Assembly (NCBI GenBank): GCA_934167935.1 | Contig: CAKPMH010000003.1 | Location: forward strand, 11,477-75,476 | Direction: 5' to 3' | DNA length: 64,000 bases | Source of the DNA: an uncultured Bacilli bacterium | GTDB taxonomy: Bacteria; Bacillota_I; Bacilli_A; RF39; UBA660 | Shown: piece by piece, positions 1 to 8,870 of the stretch | Layout: the number at the start of each line of letters is the position of its first letter | Position numbering within the stretch: the stretch's first letter is position 1 | The notes under the pieces: model-generated | Seen by the model: only the letters and a program-made list of their open reading frames with translations | What the model was told of the DNA's origin: nothing | Database searches by the model: none | Made by a program: the position numbers and the translations under genes

Positions 1-1119
1 GCATTTCATAAAAATGAAATATCTGAAATCCATTTTAATTCGACAACAGGATATGGATATGGTGACATAGGAAGAGAAGCTATAGAAAATGTGTATAAAG
101 ATATATTTAAATCAGAAGATGCCTTAGTTAGAAATCAATTAGTATCAGGTTCACATGCTTTAACTGTAACTTTATTTGCACTATTAAGACCTAATGATTT
201 ATTACTAAGTATAACAGGGAAACCATATGATACATTAGATGAAGTAATAGGAATAAAAGAAAATGAAAGTTCACTTGCATCATATAACATAAAATACGAT
301 GAGATTGATTTAAAAAATAATAAGTTTGATATCGAAAAAATACAAAAATATTTAAAAGAAAATAAAGTAAAAGTAATAGAAATACAAAGATCTAGAGGAT
401 ACTCAACTAGAAAAAGTATAACAATAGAAGAATTAGAAATAGTAATAAAAAAAATTAGAGAAGTTGATAAAGAAGTAATAATAATGGTAGACAATTGTTA
501 TTGTGAATTTGTTAGTACAAAAGAACCAATAGAAGTAGGAGCGGATATAGTAGTAGGATCACTTATAAAAAATTTAGGTGGAGGAATAGCACCTAATGGA
601 GCATATATAGTCGGAAGAAAAGATTTAATAAAACTTGCAGGTGAAAGATTAACCCTTCCAGGAGAAGGAAAAGATGTAGGGCCAACATTAGGTATTAATA
701 AAAACTTTTTACAAGGAATATATATGGCACCAAGTACTGTAAAAAATAGTTTAAAAACAGTTGTATTAGCAAGTCAAGTGTTAGAGGATTTAGGTTATAT
801 TGTAGAACCAAAAGCAAATGACCATAGAGCTGATATAGTAGAAATGATAACATTTAATGATAAAGATAAATTGATTAAATTTGTTCAAGGAATACAAAAG
901 GGATCTGCCATAGATGCTCATGTACTTCCAGTAGCAAGTGATATGCCAGGATATGATGATAAAATAATTATGGCATCAGGATCATTTACACAAGGATCAT
1001 CTATTGAGCTTTCATGTGATGGGCCAATAAGAGAACCATATATTGCATATTTACAAGGAAGTTTAACATATGAATATGGTAAAATAGGATTAATAAAAGC
1101 TATAGAAAATTTAATTTAA
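1..1119 (+). CDS. Methionine gamma-lyase-family PLP protein (YnbB-like), 5' end missing
   Basis: The open frame runs in from the left edge without a stop, so the gene is cut by the window; the GTG at 91 is internal. The first residues visible (FNSTTGYGYGDIGRE) and EDALVRNQLVSGSHAL are typical of the fold-type I PLP family once called aluminium resistance protein (B. subtilis YnbB, Met_gamma_lyase Pfam family). The lysine in GSLIKNLGGG (around base 565) is the expected Schiff-base lysine. It probably acts in the cytoplasm on sulfur amino acids, but the substrate of this subfamily is not established. The C-terminus (GLIKAIENLI) looks complete and a terminator follows. It is unrelated in function to the secretion genes downstream. 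Confidence 0.85.
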   Translation, partial: AFHKNEISEIHFNSTTGYGYGDIGREAIENVYKDIFKSEDALVRNQLVSGSHALTVTLFALLRPNDLLLSITGKPYDTLDEVIGIKENESSLASYNIKYDEIDLKNNKFDIEKIQKYLKENKVKVIEIQRSRGYSTRKSITIEELEIVIKKIREVDKEVIIMVDNCYCEFVSTKEPIEVGADIVVGSLIKNLGGGIAPNGAYIVGRKDLIKLAGERLTLPGEGKDVGPTLGINKNFLQGIYMAPSTVKNSLKTVVLASQVLEDLGYIVEPKANDHRADIVEMITFNDKDKLIKFVQGIQKGSAIDAHVLPVASDMPGYDDKIIMASGSFTQGSSIELSCDGPIREPYIAYLQGSLTYEYGKIGLIKAIENLI

Positions 1120-1232
1120 AAATATCTAATATATAAATAATGAAAAATAGTATTGAGGTAAATTTATCAAATAAATTAAAGGTTAATGTGTTGATAAAAA
1201 TTCTAGTAAACAATAAAAAATAGTTATTAAGT

Positions 1233-1258
1233 GAGAATCGAAGATTCTCTTTTAATTT
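1233..1258 (+). terminator. Intrinsic terminator after the YnbB-like gene
   Basis: GAGAATC (1233-1239), a GAA loop and GATTCTC (1243-1249) form a perfect 7-bp stem followed by a T-rich tail. It separates the core gene from the type VII island. Confidence 0.7.
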
Positions 1259-1282
1259 TGCATATTTTTTTAAATGTTTTTA

Positions 1283-1291
1283 TGATATAAT
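1283..1291 (+). promoter_or_regulatory. Extended -10 promoter for essC
   Basis: TGATATAAT gives a TGn motif directly before a consensus TATAAT (1286-1291), about 30 bases before the start codon. No convincing -35 is visible, as usual for extended -10 promoters. The AGGAGG ribosome site lies at 1308-1313. Confidence 0.45.
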
Positions 1292-1320
1292 AAAATAAAG
1301 ATAATATAGGAGGCTAGTAT

Positions 1321-4300
1321 ATGATAATCTCATTGTTTTTATTAGAAAAAATTGTTAAATTTAAATTACCAAATGAAATATCAGGAAGTTATTCATTTTA
1401 TTCTGATGATAGTGAAAGCAAATTAATTAATATTGAAGCTAGAAATGGGCAGTGGTATTTATATAAAACGGCAGAGACAGAAATTATAAATAATTACCAA
1501 GAAAGAAATGTAGCTATTAAACCTGGAAATTTTTATGGACTAAGAAAGGAAAATAAAAATTATTTAATATATGTTGATGAATTAAAACTAAATAATATAT
1601 ATTCATTTACATACGATAATCAAATAAATTTGAATATAGGTAATACTAATTCATCAAATATAATGTATAATTGTTCATATTTAAATGGAAATAATATAAA
1701 AATAAATTATCAAAATAATTCATTATGCTTACAGAAAAATGGTAATATTATTGTTTACATAAATAAAAATGCGTTAAGCGATAATACTTACAATATAAAA
1801 AATGGTGACGAGATTGAAATATATGGTTTAAAAATACTTTTTTTAGAAAAAATATTTTTGATTAATAATATTGAAGGAAGAATAACTATAAATAAAACTA
1901 ATGCTAAAATTGATGTTACAAATTTTCCTAATGAACAAGAAATAGAAAATAGAACAATAAAAGATATAGATTTATACCAAGAAAGTGATTATTATTCAAA
2001 ATCACCTAGAATGAGGAGAATTATAGAGACTAAAAATATAAAATTAAGTTCCCCACCAACAGAGGGTGAAAATCAGGAATTACCATTGATTCTTGTTATT
2101 GGACCGATGCTTACAATGGGAGTTATGTCATTTTCTACTATTTTAAATACGATTATTAGAATATCAAATAAAAACACAACAATAGGTGAATCTTGGCCTC
2201 AATTATTAACTGGTTTTGCAATGCTAATATCAATGATTGTGTGGCCAACCATTACACAAAAATACAACAAAAAAATGAAAAAATTGAAAAAAGAAGAAAT
2301 TATAAAGAAATATACAGCTTATTTAAATGAAAAACGCAAAGAATTAAGTTCAGAAGCAAATTTACAAAGAATAATTTTAACTGAAAATTTACTTACCGTT
2401 GATGAATGTTTAAACATTTTAAAACATAAAAATATAAATTTTTGGGATAAGAGAATTGATCAAAATGATTTTTTAGTTACAAGACTTGGTGTTGGAACAG
2501 AAAAATTAGATATCAAAATTGAATATAATGAAGAAGATTTTTCAATAGATGAAGATGATTTAAAAAAAGAAGCTGATAAGTTAAATGATGAGTTTAAATA
2601 TATAAAAAATGTTCCAATTGGATATTCTTTCTATGAAAATAAAATAACCGCAATAATGGGTAAATATAATAAGGTAAAATCATTTGTAAATAACATAATA
2701 CTACAATTAATAACGTTTTATAGTTATGAAGATTTAAAAATTGTTGTTTTTACAGATGAAAATAAATGTGATAATTGGGAATATGTTAAATATTTAAACC
2801 ACAATTTTACAAATGACAGGTATTTTCGCTTTTTTAGTTCAAACTATGAATCTGCAAAAAATATTGCTGAGTATTTAACCTATGAAATGAATAATCGTTT
2901 AAGTGAAAAATCAACATACTTTAAACCATATTATCTAATCATTATTGATGGATATCAAAATGTCAAAAAATTTGATTTTATGAAAACTTTAACAGAACTT
3001 GATGATAATATTGGATTTAGCTTCATAATTTTAGAAAATAAGTTAAGTAAATTACCAAGTAAGTGTGATAATTTTATAACAATAGGTGAATCTACTTCTA
3101 CAATACTAAAAAAAGCATATGAAAAACAAGAAAAAACTGAATTTATGGATGAAATACATTATAACATAAATATGATGAATATTGCTAAAGAACTATCTAA
3201 TATACCAATAGAATTTGATGAAGGAATGAAAGAATTACCAAATTCAATAACATTTTTAGAAATGGAAAAAGTTGGTAAAGTTGAACAATTAAATGTTTTA
3301 AATAGATGGAATATAAATGATTCAACAACAAGCTTAAAAGCAGAAATTGGAATAGATGAACAACAAGATTTAATGTATCTTGATTTGCATGAAAAATATC
3401 ATGGACCACACGGTTTAATAGCAGGTATGACTGGTTCAGGAAAATCAGAATTTATTATTACATATATTCTTTCTATGGCAATAAATTATAGCCCTGATGA
3501 TGTTGCATTTATTTTAATTGACTATAAGGGTGGTGGGTTAGCATTTGCCTTTGAGAATAAAACAAAAGGAATTGTTTTACCACATTTGGCTGGAACAATA
3601 ACAAATCTTGATAAAGCAGAAATGGACAGGACGCTTGTTAGTATTGATAGTGAAATAAAAAGAAGACAACAGGAATTTAATATAGCTCGTGATAAGTTAG
3701 GGGAAAGTACGATTGATATATATAAATATCAAAAGTTTTATAAGGATGGAAAACTTGATAAACCTATACCACATTTATTTATTATTTGTGATGAATTCGC
3801 AGAATTGAAGAGTCAACAACCTGATTTTATGGATAATTTAATAAGTGTTGCTCGTATCGGAAGAAGTTTAGGCGTACACTTAATTTTAGCAACTCAAAAA
3901 CCAAGTGGAGTTGTTAATGAACAAATATGGTCTAATACAAAATTTAGGGTTTGCTTGAAAGTACAAGATGAACAGGATAGTAAAGAAATGCTTAAAAGAC
4001 CTGAGGCAGCAAGTTTAAAACAAGCTGGTAGATATTATTTGCAAGTTGGATATGATGAATTATTTGCACTTGGACAGTCAGGATGGTGTGGTGCAAAATA
4101 TTATCCATCAGATAAGATTGTTAAACAAGTTGATAAAAGTATTAATTTTATAGACGAAAATGGTAATTTTATTAAAAGTGTTGAAGCATCGAATAATATA
4201 AATTTAAAACCACAGGGTGAACAATTAACGGCAATTTTGAATGAGATTATTGCAGTTTCAAATTATACAGGAAAGAGAGTAAAAAAATTATGGTTGGAAA

Positions 4301-5862
4301 ATATTCCAAAAATTATTCTTGAAGAAGATATATATAATAAATATAATATTACAACACAGCCATATAATGTTGAGGCAATCATTGGAGAGTATGACGCACC
4401 AGAAAGTCAATTACAAGGTATTGTTAAATATAATTTTATAGAAAATGGTAATACAATTATTTATGGAAATGATGGAGCCGAAAGGGAAATGCTTTTAGAT
4501 ACAATTATTTATTCAGCAGTAAAAAGGCATTCTTCAGATGAAGTTAATTTTTATATAATAGACTATGGATCAGAATCATTTAGAAAATATAATTCCCTTC
4601 CACATATTGGAGGTCTTGTATTTCAGTCAGATGATGAAAAATATAATAATTTAATGAAATTTATAAAGGAAGAAATTAACAAAAGAAAAAAAATGTTTGT
4701 TAATTATGGAAGTGATTATAAATACTATATTAATAATAATACACAAAAATTACCTATAGAAGTTATTATAATTAATAATTATGATTCTTTGTACTCAGAC
4801 AAACCTAATATTTATGATGAACTTCCTGATTTAATCAGGGATTCTGAAAGATATGGAATAATATTTATATTAACAGCAAATGGTATTAGTTCAATTCATT
4901 CAAAAATTTCTTCAAATTGTTCAAATATATATACTCTTAAGTTAAAAGATTCAAGTGATTATTCTTCGGCATTAGGTGCTAGAACAAAGTTAGTCCCAAG
5001 AGATATAACCGGTAGAGGTTTATTAAATGTAAATGGGATACATGAATTTCAGACAGCTTCAATTGTGCCAGAAGATGAGGATCTCAATAAATTTTTGATG
5101 AATTTTATTGAAAATGAAAAAAGAATTAGTCAAAAAAATGCAAATAAAATACCTGAATTACCACAAAATGTTAGGTATAATAATATAAATATTGGAAATA
5201 TGGCATTAAATAATATACCTGTTGGAATAAGTAAAAATGATTTAGAAATAATTAGTGTAGATTTCTTTACATCACTTGGATATATAATTTCATCTAACAA
5301 AATAACAAATATAGAAAAATTTATAAAAAGTTTAATCATTGTATTGTTAAATATTAGTGGTATAAATTTAACAATTATTGACCCTATGAAAAGTTTAAAA
5401 TTAAATAAATCTGCTGATTTTAATTATTTTTTTGATAATTTTGCTGAAGAAATTGATAAATTAAATGAAGCTATAAAAAAACAAATTGATAGTAACAATA
5501 AAATGCCAAATATTATTTTAATTTATGGTTTAAATAAATTCATGACAAAACTAAATAATAGTGAAAAAATGGATGAATTGATAAAGCTAGTAAAAGAGCA
5601 TGAAAAGATATCAATTATCGTAATAGATGCTGCTACAAAAATAAAACCATATGTATTTGAAACGTGGTTTACAAGTATTTTTAGTATAAATGATGGTATA
5701 TGGATTGGTAGAGGAATAGCTGATCAAAGTCTACTTCATTTATCTACAATTACTAGAGATATGACAAAAGAATATAAAACAAATATGGGATATGTTATTT
5801 CTGAAAATTCCGGTGTTTTATGTAAAATGATTGATTTTATAACAGATAATGAGGAGATATAA
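1321..5862 (+). CDS. essC: Type VII secretion ATPase EssC (FtsK/SpoIIIE family)
   Basis: Motor ATPase of the Gram-positive type VIIb secretion system, expected in the membrane. At 1513 residues it matches EssC/YukB. The N-terminal ~180 residues look like the beta-rich FHA-like cytosolic domain, followed by two membrane helices (about 255-279 and 293-312). The first FtsK domain has an intact Walker A GMTGSGKS (702-709) and Walker B LFIICDE (819-825). The second has a degenerate P-loop (GNDGAERE, about 1049-1056), and the third (from about 1290) also lacks a canonical Walker A, as is common in EssC, where distal domains take part in substrate recognition. It begins the island and is followed without a gap by esaB. 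Partners EssA, EssB and EsaA are not in this window. Confidence 0.93.
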   Translation: MIISLFLLEKIVKFKLPNEISGSYSFYSDDSESKLINIEARNGQWYLYKTAETEIINNYQERNVAIKPGNFYGLRKENKNYLIYVDELKLNNIYSFTYDNQINLNIGNTNSSNIMYNCSYLNGNNIKINYQNNSLCLQKNGNIIVYINKNALSDNTYNIKNGDEIEIYGLKILFLEKIFLINNIEGRITINKTNAKIDVTNFPNEQEIENRTIKDIDLYQESDYYSKSPRMRRIIETKNIKLSSPPTEGENQELPLILVIGPMLTMGVMSFSTILNTIIRISNKNTTIGESWPQLLTGFAMLISMIVWPTITQKYNKKMKKLKKEEIIKKYTAYLNEKRKELSSEANLQRIILTENLLTVDECLNILKHKNINFWDKRIDQNDFLVTRLGVGTEKLDIKIEYNEEDFSIDEDDLKKEADKLNDEFKYIKNVPIGYSFYENKITAIMGKYNKVKSFVNNIILQLITFYSYEDLKIVVFTDENKCDNWEYVKYLNHNFTNDRYFRFFSSNYESAKNIAEYLTYEMNNRLSEKSTYFKPYYLIIIDGYQNVKKFDFMKTLTELDDNIGFSFIILENKLSKLPSKCDNFITIGESTSTILKKAYEKQEKTEFMDEIHYNINMMNIAKELSNIPIEFDEGMKELPNSITFLEMEKVGKVEQLNVLNRWNINDSTTSLKAEIGIDEQQDLMYLDLHEKYHGPHGLIAGMTGSGKSEFIITYILSMAINYSPDDVAFILIDYKGGGLAFAFENKTKGIVLPHLAGTITNLDKAEMDRTLVSIDSEIKRRQQEFNIARDKLGESTIDIYKYQKFYKDGKLDKPIPHLFIICDEFAELKSQQPDFMDNLISVARIGRSLGVHLILATQKPSGVVNEQIWSNTKFRVCLKVQDEQDSKEMLKRPEAASLKQAGRYYLQVGYDELFALGQSGWCGAKYYPSDKIVKQVDKSINFIDENGNFIKSVEASNNINLKPQGEQLTAILNEIIAVSNYTGKRVKKLWLENIPKIILEEDIYNKYNITTQPYNVEAIIGEYDAPESQLQGIVKYNFIENGNTIIYGNDGAEREMLLDTIIYSAVKRHSSDEVNFYIIDYGSESFRKYNSLPHIGGLVFQSDDEKYNNLMKFIKEEINKRKKMFVNYGSDYKYYINNNTQKLPIEVIIINNYDSLYSDKPNIYDELPDLIRDSERYGIIFILTANGISSIHSKISSNCSNIYTLKLKDSSDYSSALGARTKLVPRDITGRGLLNVNGIHEFQTASIVPEDEDLNKFLMNFIENEKRISQKNANKIPELPQNVRYNNINIGNMALNNIPVGISKNDLEIISVDFFTSLGYIISSNKITNIEKFIKSLIIVLLNISGINLTIIDPMKSLKLNKSADFNYFFDNFAEEIDKLNEAIKKQIDSNNKMPNIILIYGLNKFMTKLNNSEKMDELIKLVKEHEKISIIVIDAATKIKPYVFETWFTSIFSINDGIWIGRGIADQSLLHLSTITRDMTKEYKTNMGYVISENSGVLCKMIDFITDNEEI

Positions 5863-6126
5863 ATGAAAAATAAGGTATTGATAAAATTGATTGTTCCAGA
5901 GTTAAATGATACATTTGATCTTTTTATTCCAGTAAATGAGTTAATTTGGAAAATAAAGAAATTAATTATTAAGTCAATATCAGATTTAGAAAACATTCAA
6001 TTAGATATTGAAGAACAATATATATTATTAAATAAAGATGATTGCAGAGTATATACAAATAATGAAATTGTTATTGACACAAACATTAGAAATGGTAGTG
6101 AACTAATTTTGATATCAAGAAAATGA
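5863..6126 (+). CDS. esaB: EsaB/YukD ubiquitin-like type VII secretion protein
   Basis: An 87-residue protein with the pattern of EsaB/YukD, a small ubiquitin-like (beta-grasp) cytosolic accessory of type VIIb secretion. Hydrophobic strands start and end the protein (VLIKLIVPE, ELILISRK), and DTFDLFIPVNELIWKIKKLI is the typical strand plus first helix. It begins directly after the essC stop, so the two are co-transcribed and probably translationally coupled. In other T7SSb loci this protein is needed for secretion or for regulating substrate genes; its molecular role is not settled. The assignment rests on length, pattern and position beside essC. Confidence 0.82.
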   Translation: MKNKVLIKLIVPELNDTFDLFIPVNELIWKIKKLIIKSISDLENIQLDIEEQYILLNKDDCRVYTNNEIVIDTNIRNGSELILISRK

Positions 6127-6588
6127 AAGTAGGAGAAAAAATGAAATACGAAAAATATTTACCTATAGGAACAGTAGTACTATTAAAAGAAGGAAAAAAA
6201 AGGATAATGATAACAGGATTTTGTTGTACAAGTGAAGAAGATAAAACAAAAATGTGGGATTATTCAGGATGTTTATATCCAGAAGGTTTTATAATGTCAA
6301 ATCAGGTATTATTATTTGATCATGCACAGATAGATAAAATATATTATATAGGATTAATAGATGAAGAAGAAAAAAAATTTAAAGAGAATTTAAAAAAAAT
6401 AATAACTGATCCAAATATAAGTAATATACAAAATAATAATAAATAAGGAAGATGTTGAATGGGACAAGTTAATAAAATAAATTCAACATTTTCAAGAAAT
6501 AAATTAGATGGATTAAGAAAAAATGCAACAACATATAACTCAAAAAATACAAAAAATAATAAGGGTAAAGTAGAAAAGATAAATATAG
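6120..6588 (+). repeat. Direct repeat copy A (DUF4176 gene plus toxin 5' end)
   Basis: About 469 bases matching 9403-9872. By eye the only difference is a one-base change in length in the A-rich spacer before the DUF4176 start codon. From the ATG at 6141 to 6588 the copies are offset by exactly 3284. The match ends inside the toxin reading frame, after codon 43. Identical silent positions point to a recent duplication or gene conversion. Confidence 0.95.
6141..6446 (+). CDS. DUF4176 family protein, copy A
   Basis: A 101-residue protein identical to the one at 9425-9730. The pattern (LPIGTVVLLKEGKKRIMITGF, then WDYSGCLYPEGF and HAQIDKIYYIGL) is that of DUF4176, a small family found beside type VII secreted toxins in Firmicutes and thought to help deliver or chaperone the toxin next to it. 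ATG 6141 is chosen over the in-frame ATG at 6123 because AGGAG (6131-6135) is correctly placed for it and because the second copy starts at the same point. It follows esaB closely and precedes a truncated toxin gene, so its original partner toxin is gone. Confidence 0.82.
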   Translation: MKYEKYLPIGTVVLLKEGKKRIMITGFCCTSEEDKTKMWDYSGCLYPEGFIMSNQVLLFDHAQIDKIYYIGLIDEEEKKFKENLKKIITDPNISNIQNNNK

Positions 6589-6599
6589 GGAAAATTTGA
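6459..6599 (+). pseudogene. Truncated toxin gene stub (first 43 codons, then stop)
   Basis: The first 43 codons are identical to the start of the full toxin at 9743. The frame then diverges into GKI and a TGA at 6597. The ribosome site (AAGGAAG) is also copied. About 880 codons of toxin body are missing, and 38 bases later an ADP-ribosylglycohydrolase gene begins. The simplest reading is that a whole toxin gene once sat here and its central and C-terminal parts were deleted or recombined away, leaving the chaperone-like gene in front and a possible immunity gene behind. A translated 46-residue peptide is possible but would have no toxin activity. Confidence 0.85.
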
Positions 6600-6637
6600 A
6601 TAATCAAAATAATGAAATAACGAGATAGAGGTGGATT

Positions 6638-7487
6638 ATGTTAGGAGCAATTATAGGTGATATAGCAGGATCAGTATATGAGATAAATAATATAAAGTCA
6701 AAAGAATTTCCACTATTTTCTAAAAAGAGTAGAATTACAGATGATAGTGTATTGACATGTGCCATTGCAATGGCATGTATAAATGGCATGTATAGACTAT
6801 AATAAAACTCATGATAAAAAAATTTTTAAGCTGGATGTTATAAAATATATGAGATTTTTGGGCTTAAAATATATAAATGCCGGATATGATGGAACATTTA
6901 TAAAATGGTTGTTAACTAATAATCCAATGCCATATAATAGTTGGGGTAATGGTTCTGCTATGAGAGTATCTCCAGTAGCATATGTTTCTTCATCATTAGA
7001 AGAAGTGTTAGAATTATCCAGAATATCTGCAGAAGTAACTCATAATCATCCGGAAGGAATAAAAGGTGCTCAGGCAATAGCAAGCTGTGTCTTCTTAGCT
7101 AAAGAGGGAGTGAATAAAACACAAATAAAAAAATTTGTTAATGATAATTTTTATAATTTAAATTTTACAATTTCGGATATTAGAGAAAGTTACAATTTTG
7201 ATGTTTCATGTCAAGGCTCTGTACCACAGGCAATTGTTTCATTTCTTGAATCAGATAGTTTTGAAGATGCTGTTAGAAATGCAATTTCAATAGGAGGCGA
7301 TTCTGATACAATTGCTGCAATGTCTGGAAGTATAGCTCAAGCATATTATGGTATTCTAAAAAAAATTCAAAAAATTGGTATGAACTATCTAGATGAACAA
7401 TTAAAAAGTATTGTTATTATGTTTTCTAATCAAATAATAGATAAAGATGTTAAATCAGTATTAATTTCAAAAAGTGTAAACAAGTAG
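6638..7487 (+). pseudogene. ADP-ribosylglycohydrolase (DraG/ARH family), frameshifted; candidate orphan immunity gene
   Basis: ARH enzymes remove ADP-ribose from proteins. The first frame (6638-6802, ribosome site AGAGGTGG) encodes the N-terminal metal-binding part, GAIIGDIAGSVYE and ITDDSVLT. The second (from 6783) encodes the rest, including NGSAMRVSP, THNHPEGIKGAQAIA and the C-terminal metal motif GGDSDTIAAM. The break is a short tandem duplication: ATGGCATGTATA occurs at 6770-6781 and again at 6783-6794, adding 13 bases. Removing one unit restores a continuous protein of about 278 residues. Both halves supply metal ligands, so neither should work alone. ARH proteins act as immunity proteins against ADP-ribosyltransferase toxins in some interbacterial systems; placed right after a toxin stub, this may be such a relic. 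The immunity role is inference. Confidence 0.88.
6770..6794 (+). repeat. 12-bp tandem repeat that breaks the ARH frame
   Basis: ATGGCATGTATA at 6770-6781 and again at 6783-6794, separated by one A. The net +13 shifts the frame. Loss of one unit by slippage would restore the gene, so the lesion may be reversible. Confidence 0.9.
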
Positions 7488-7496
7488 TATTAAAAA

Positions 7497-7525
7497 TTGA
7501 CTAAAAAAAATATATATGATAAAAT
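7497..7525 (+). promoter_or_regulatory. Promoter for the WXG-like substrate gene
   Basis: TTGACT (7497-7502), a 17-base spacer and TAAAAT (7520-7525). It lies immediately after the ARH stop and gives the WXG-like gene its own promoter inside the island. Confidence 0.65.
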
Positions 7526-7526
7526 T

Positions 7527-7560
7527 ATATTGACAATATGATATTGACAATATGATATTG
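7527..7560 (+). repeat. 14-bp tandem repeat in the WXG gene leader
   Basis: The unit ATATTGACAATATG occurs at 7527-7540 and 7541-7554, followed by a partial third copy (7555-7560). Each unit contains TTGACA, a perfect -35 hexamer. The array sits between the -10 box and the start codon, so it could be an operator, an extra promoter element or a site of copy-number variation. Confidence 0.8.
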
Positions 7561-7581
7561 CTTAAAATAGGAGGGTGGAAA

Positions 7582-8226
7582 ATGTCAGGATTTACAGGAT
7601 TTAATCCAAGTGATGTATCAAATTCAATAAAAGGAGTTACAAGAGCATATGAAGATTTTTGCGGAGCTATAATTGGTAGTATGCAATCAAAATTTGTTAA
7701 TGGAATGTCACAAGCATGGGCATGTAATCAAGCACAAACATTTTTTAATCAAAGTTTTAAACCAGCAGTTGATAGCTTATCATCAGGAGCTACTACAATA
7801 TTTGAAAGTGTAGTTAATTCTATGAATAGTGCAGCAACAAGCTGGGCATCAACTACAGGATCTGATTGGTCAAATATCTCATTTAGTCCAGTTAACCAAA
7901 AAGTTGATGTAAGTGGAATATTAGAAAATATTAATGGTGTTAGAGGAATTGACTTAGAAACAGCAAATAGTGTTACTACAAGTTTAGCAACAATTAAAGT
8001 TGCGGCAGAAACAGCATTAACTGCAGCACAAAATGCAGTTAACAATTGTGGATTTGTAGGAAAATCACAAGCTGAAACATTAATTGCATCACTAGGAACA
8101 ATAAAAAATAGAATTAATCAAGCAACAACCGAATTAACTGCAGCTACAAAAGAAGCAATTAATAATACTGTTAGTACATATGGTGACCTTGGTGGACAAG
8201 TTGCAGAAGCATTCAATGCACAATAA
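7582..8226 (+). CDS. WXG-like type VII secretion substrate, Ala/Ser/Thr-rich
   Basis: A 214-residue helical protein with little charge, rich in Ala, Ser, Thr and Asn, and with no signal peptide. ATG 7582 is chosen because of the strong GGAGGGTGG site just upstream. The segment with SQAWACNQAQTFF resembles the tryptophan turn of WXG100-superfamily proteins, and a second helical half follows (LATIKVAAETALTAAQNAV). It probably serves as a main secreted substrate of the EssC machine. It has its own promoter before it and a strong hairpin directly after it, suggesting high expression relative to its neighbours. At twice the length of EsxA it may be a fused or elongated WXG protein. No enzyme domain is visible. 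Confidence 0.68.
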   Translation: MSGFTGFNPSDVSNSIKGVTRAYEDFCGAIIGSMQSKFVNGMSQAWACNQAQTFFNQSFKPAVDSLSSGATTIFESVVNSMNSAATSWASTTGSDWSNISFSPVNQKVDVSGILENINGVRGIDLETANSVTTSLATIKVAAETALTAAQNAVNNCGFVGKSQAETLIASLGTIKNRINQATTELTAATKEAINNTVSTYGDLGGQVAEAFNAQ

Positions 8227-8241
8227 TTAACAATTAGAATT

Positions 8242-8277
8242 AAATAAGAAATATATGTGTATTTCTTATTTATTTTA
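8242..8277 (+). terminator. Hairpin after the WXG-like gene, terminator or attenuator
   Basis: AAATAAGAAATA (8242-8253) pairs perfectly with TATTTCTTATTT (8260-8271) around a 6-base loop, followed by ATTTTAT. The downstream toxin-module genes show no obvious promoter of their own, so this is probably a leaky terminator setting a high substrate to low toxin ratio. Confidence 0.7.
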
Positions 8278-8294
8278 TAAAAAAAGGTGATATT

Positions 8295-8870
8295 ATGTAT
8301 ATAAATCTATCTAATTTAAAAAATGAAGTAAATAAATTAAATAATTTAATCAATAAATATGAAGAGATATATTTAAATTTATATAATGAATTTAACTTTT
8401 CTTCATATTTATGGCATGATAAAAATTCTGAAAGTTTTTTTGAAAGCTTAAAGATGGAAAAATTAAAAATAAAAAATAATATTGAAGAAATCGATGATGT
8501 TAAACAACTGTATGATTATATAATTAATCAATATGAAGTAATTGGGAATGAGATTAAATGTAATTTAAATTCTGAGAAAAATATTTTACTAAAATTTGAT
8601 AGTTATTTAGCAGAATTATCAAAAACAATTACATACTATAATAACTTAGATTTATCCTTTTGCCCACAATTTAAAGAAATGATTACTAAAGAAAAAAATA
8701 TAATAATAAGAGAAAAAATTGAAATAGAAAATGTAAGAAATAAAATAAAAAAAATGTATAAAAAAATCAATGAAATAGAAAGAGAAGTAAAATTAAAAAT
8801 TTCAAAAATTAATATAGAATATATTAAAGAAAACGATATGAATAATTTTATAGGTGATAATGTTGAATAA
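8295..8870 (+). CDS. Helical WXG-like/LXG-associated protein (191 aa), unknown
   Basis: I recognise no named family. The protein is almost entirely alpha-helical and charged, with long coiled-coil stretches (residues 1-60 and about 130-180) and a turn reading LWHDKNSESFFESL around residue 38, where WXG-type proteins carry their tryptophan motif. The start at 8295 has AAAGGTGAT upstream. It leads a run of three small helical genes ahead of DUF4176 and the toxin. In type VIIb toxin loci such small helical proteins bind the toxin N-terminus and carry it to EssC, so a targeting role is likely by position. It has no signal peptide or membrane segment. Confidence 0.6.
   Translation: MYINLSNLKNEVNKLNNLINKYEEIYLNLYNEFNFSSYLWHDKNSESFFESLKMEKLKIKNNIEEIDDVKQLYDYIINQYEVIGNEIKCNLNSEKNILLKFDSYLAELSKTITYYNNLDLSFCPQFKEMITKEKNIIIREKIEIENVRNKIKKMYKKINEIEREVKLKISKINIEYIKENDMNNFIGDNVE

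Noticed and set aside
6783..7487. Second part of the ARH gene as an independent 234-residue protein
   Set aside because: It has no ribosome site at 6783 and lacks the N-terminal ITDD metal ligands, so it is the broken 3' part of one gene.
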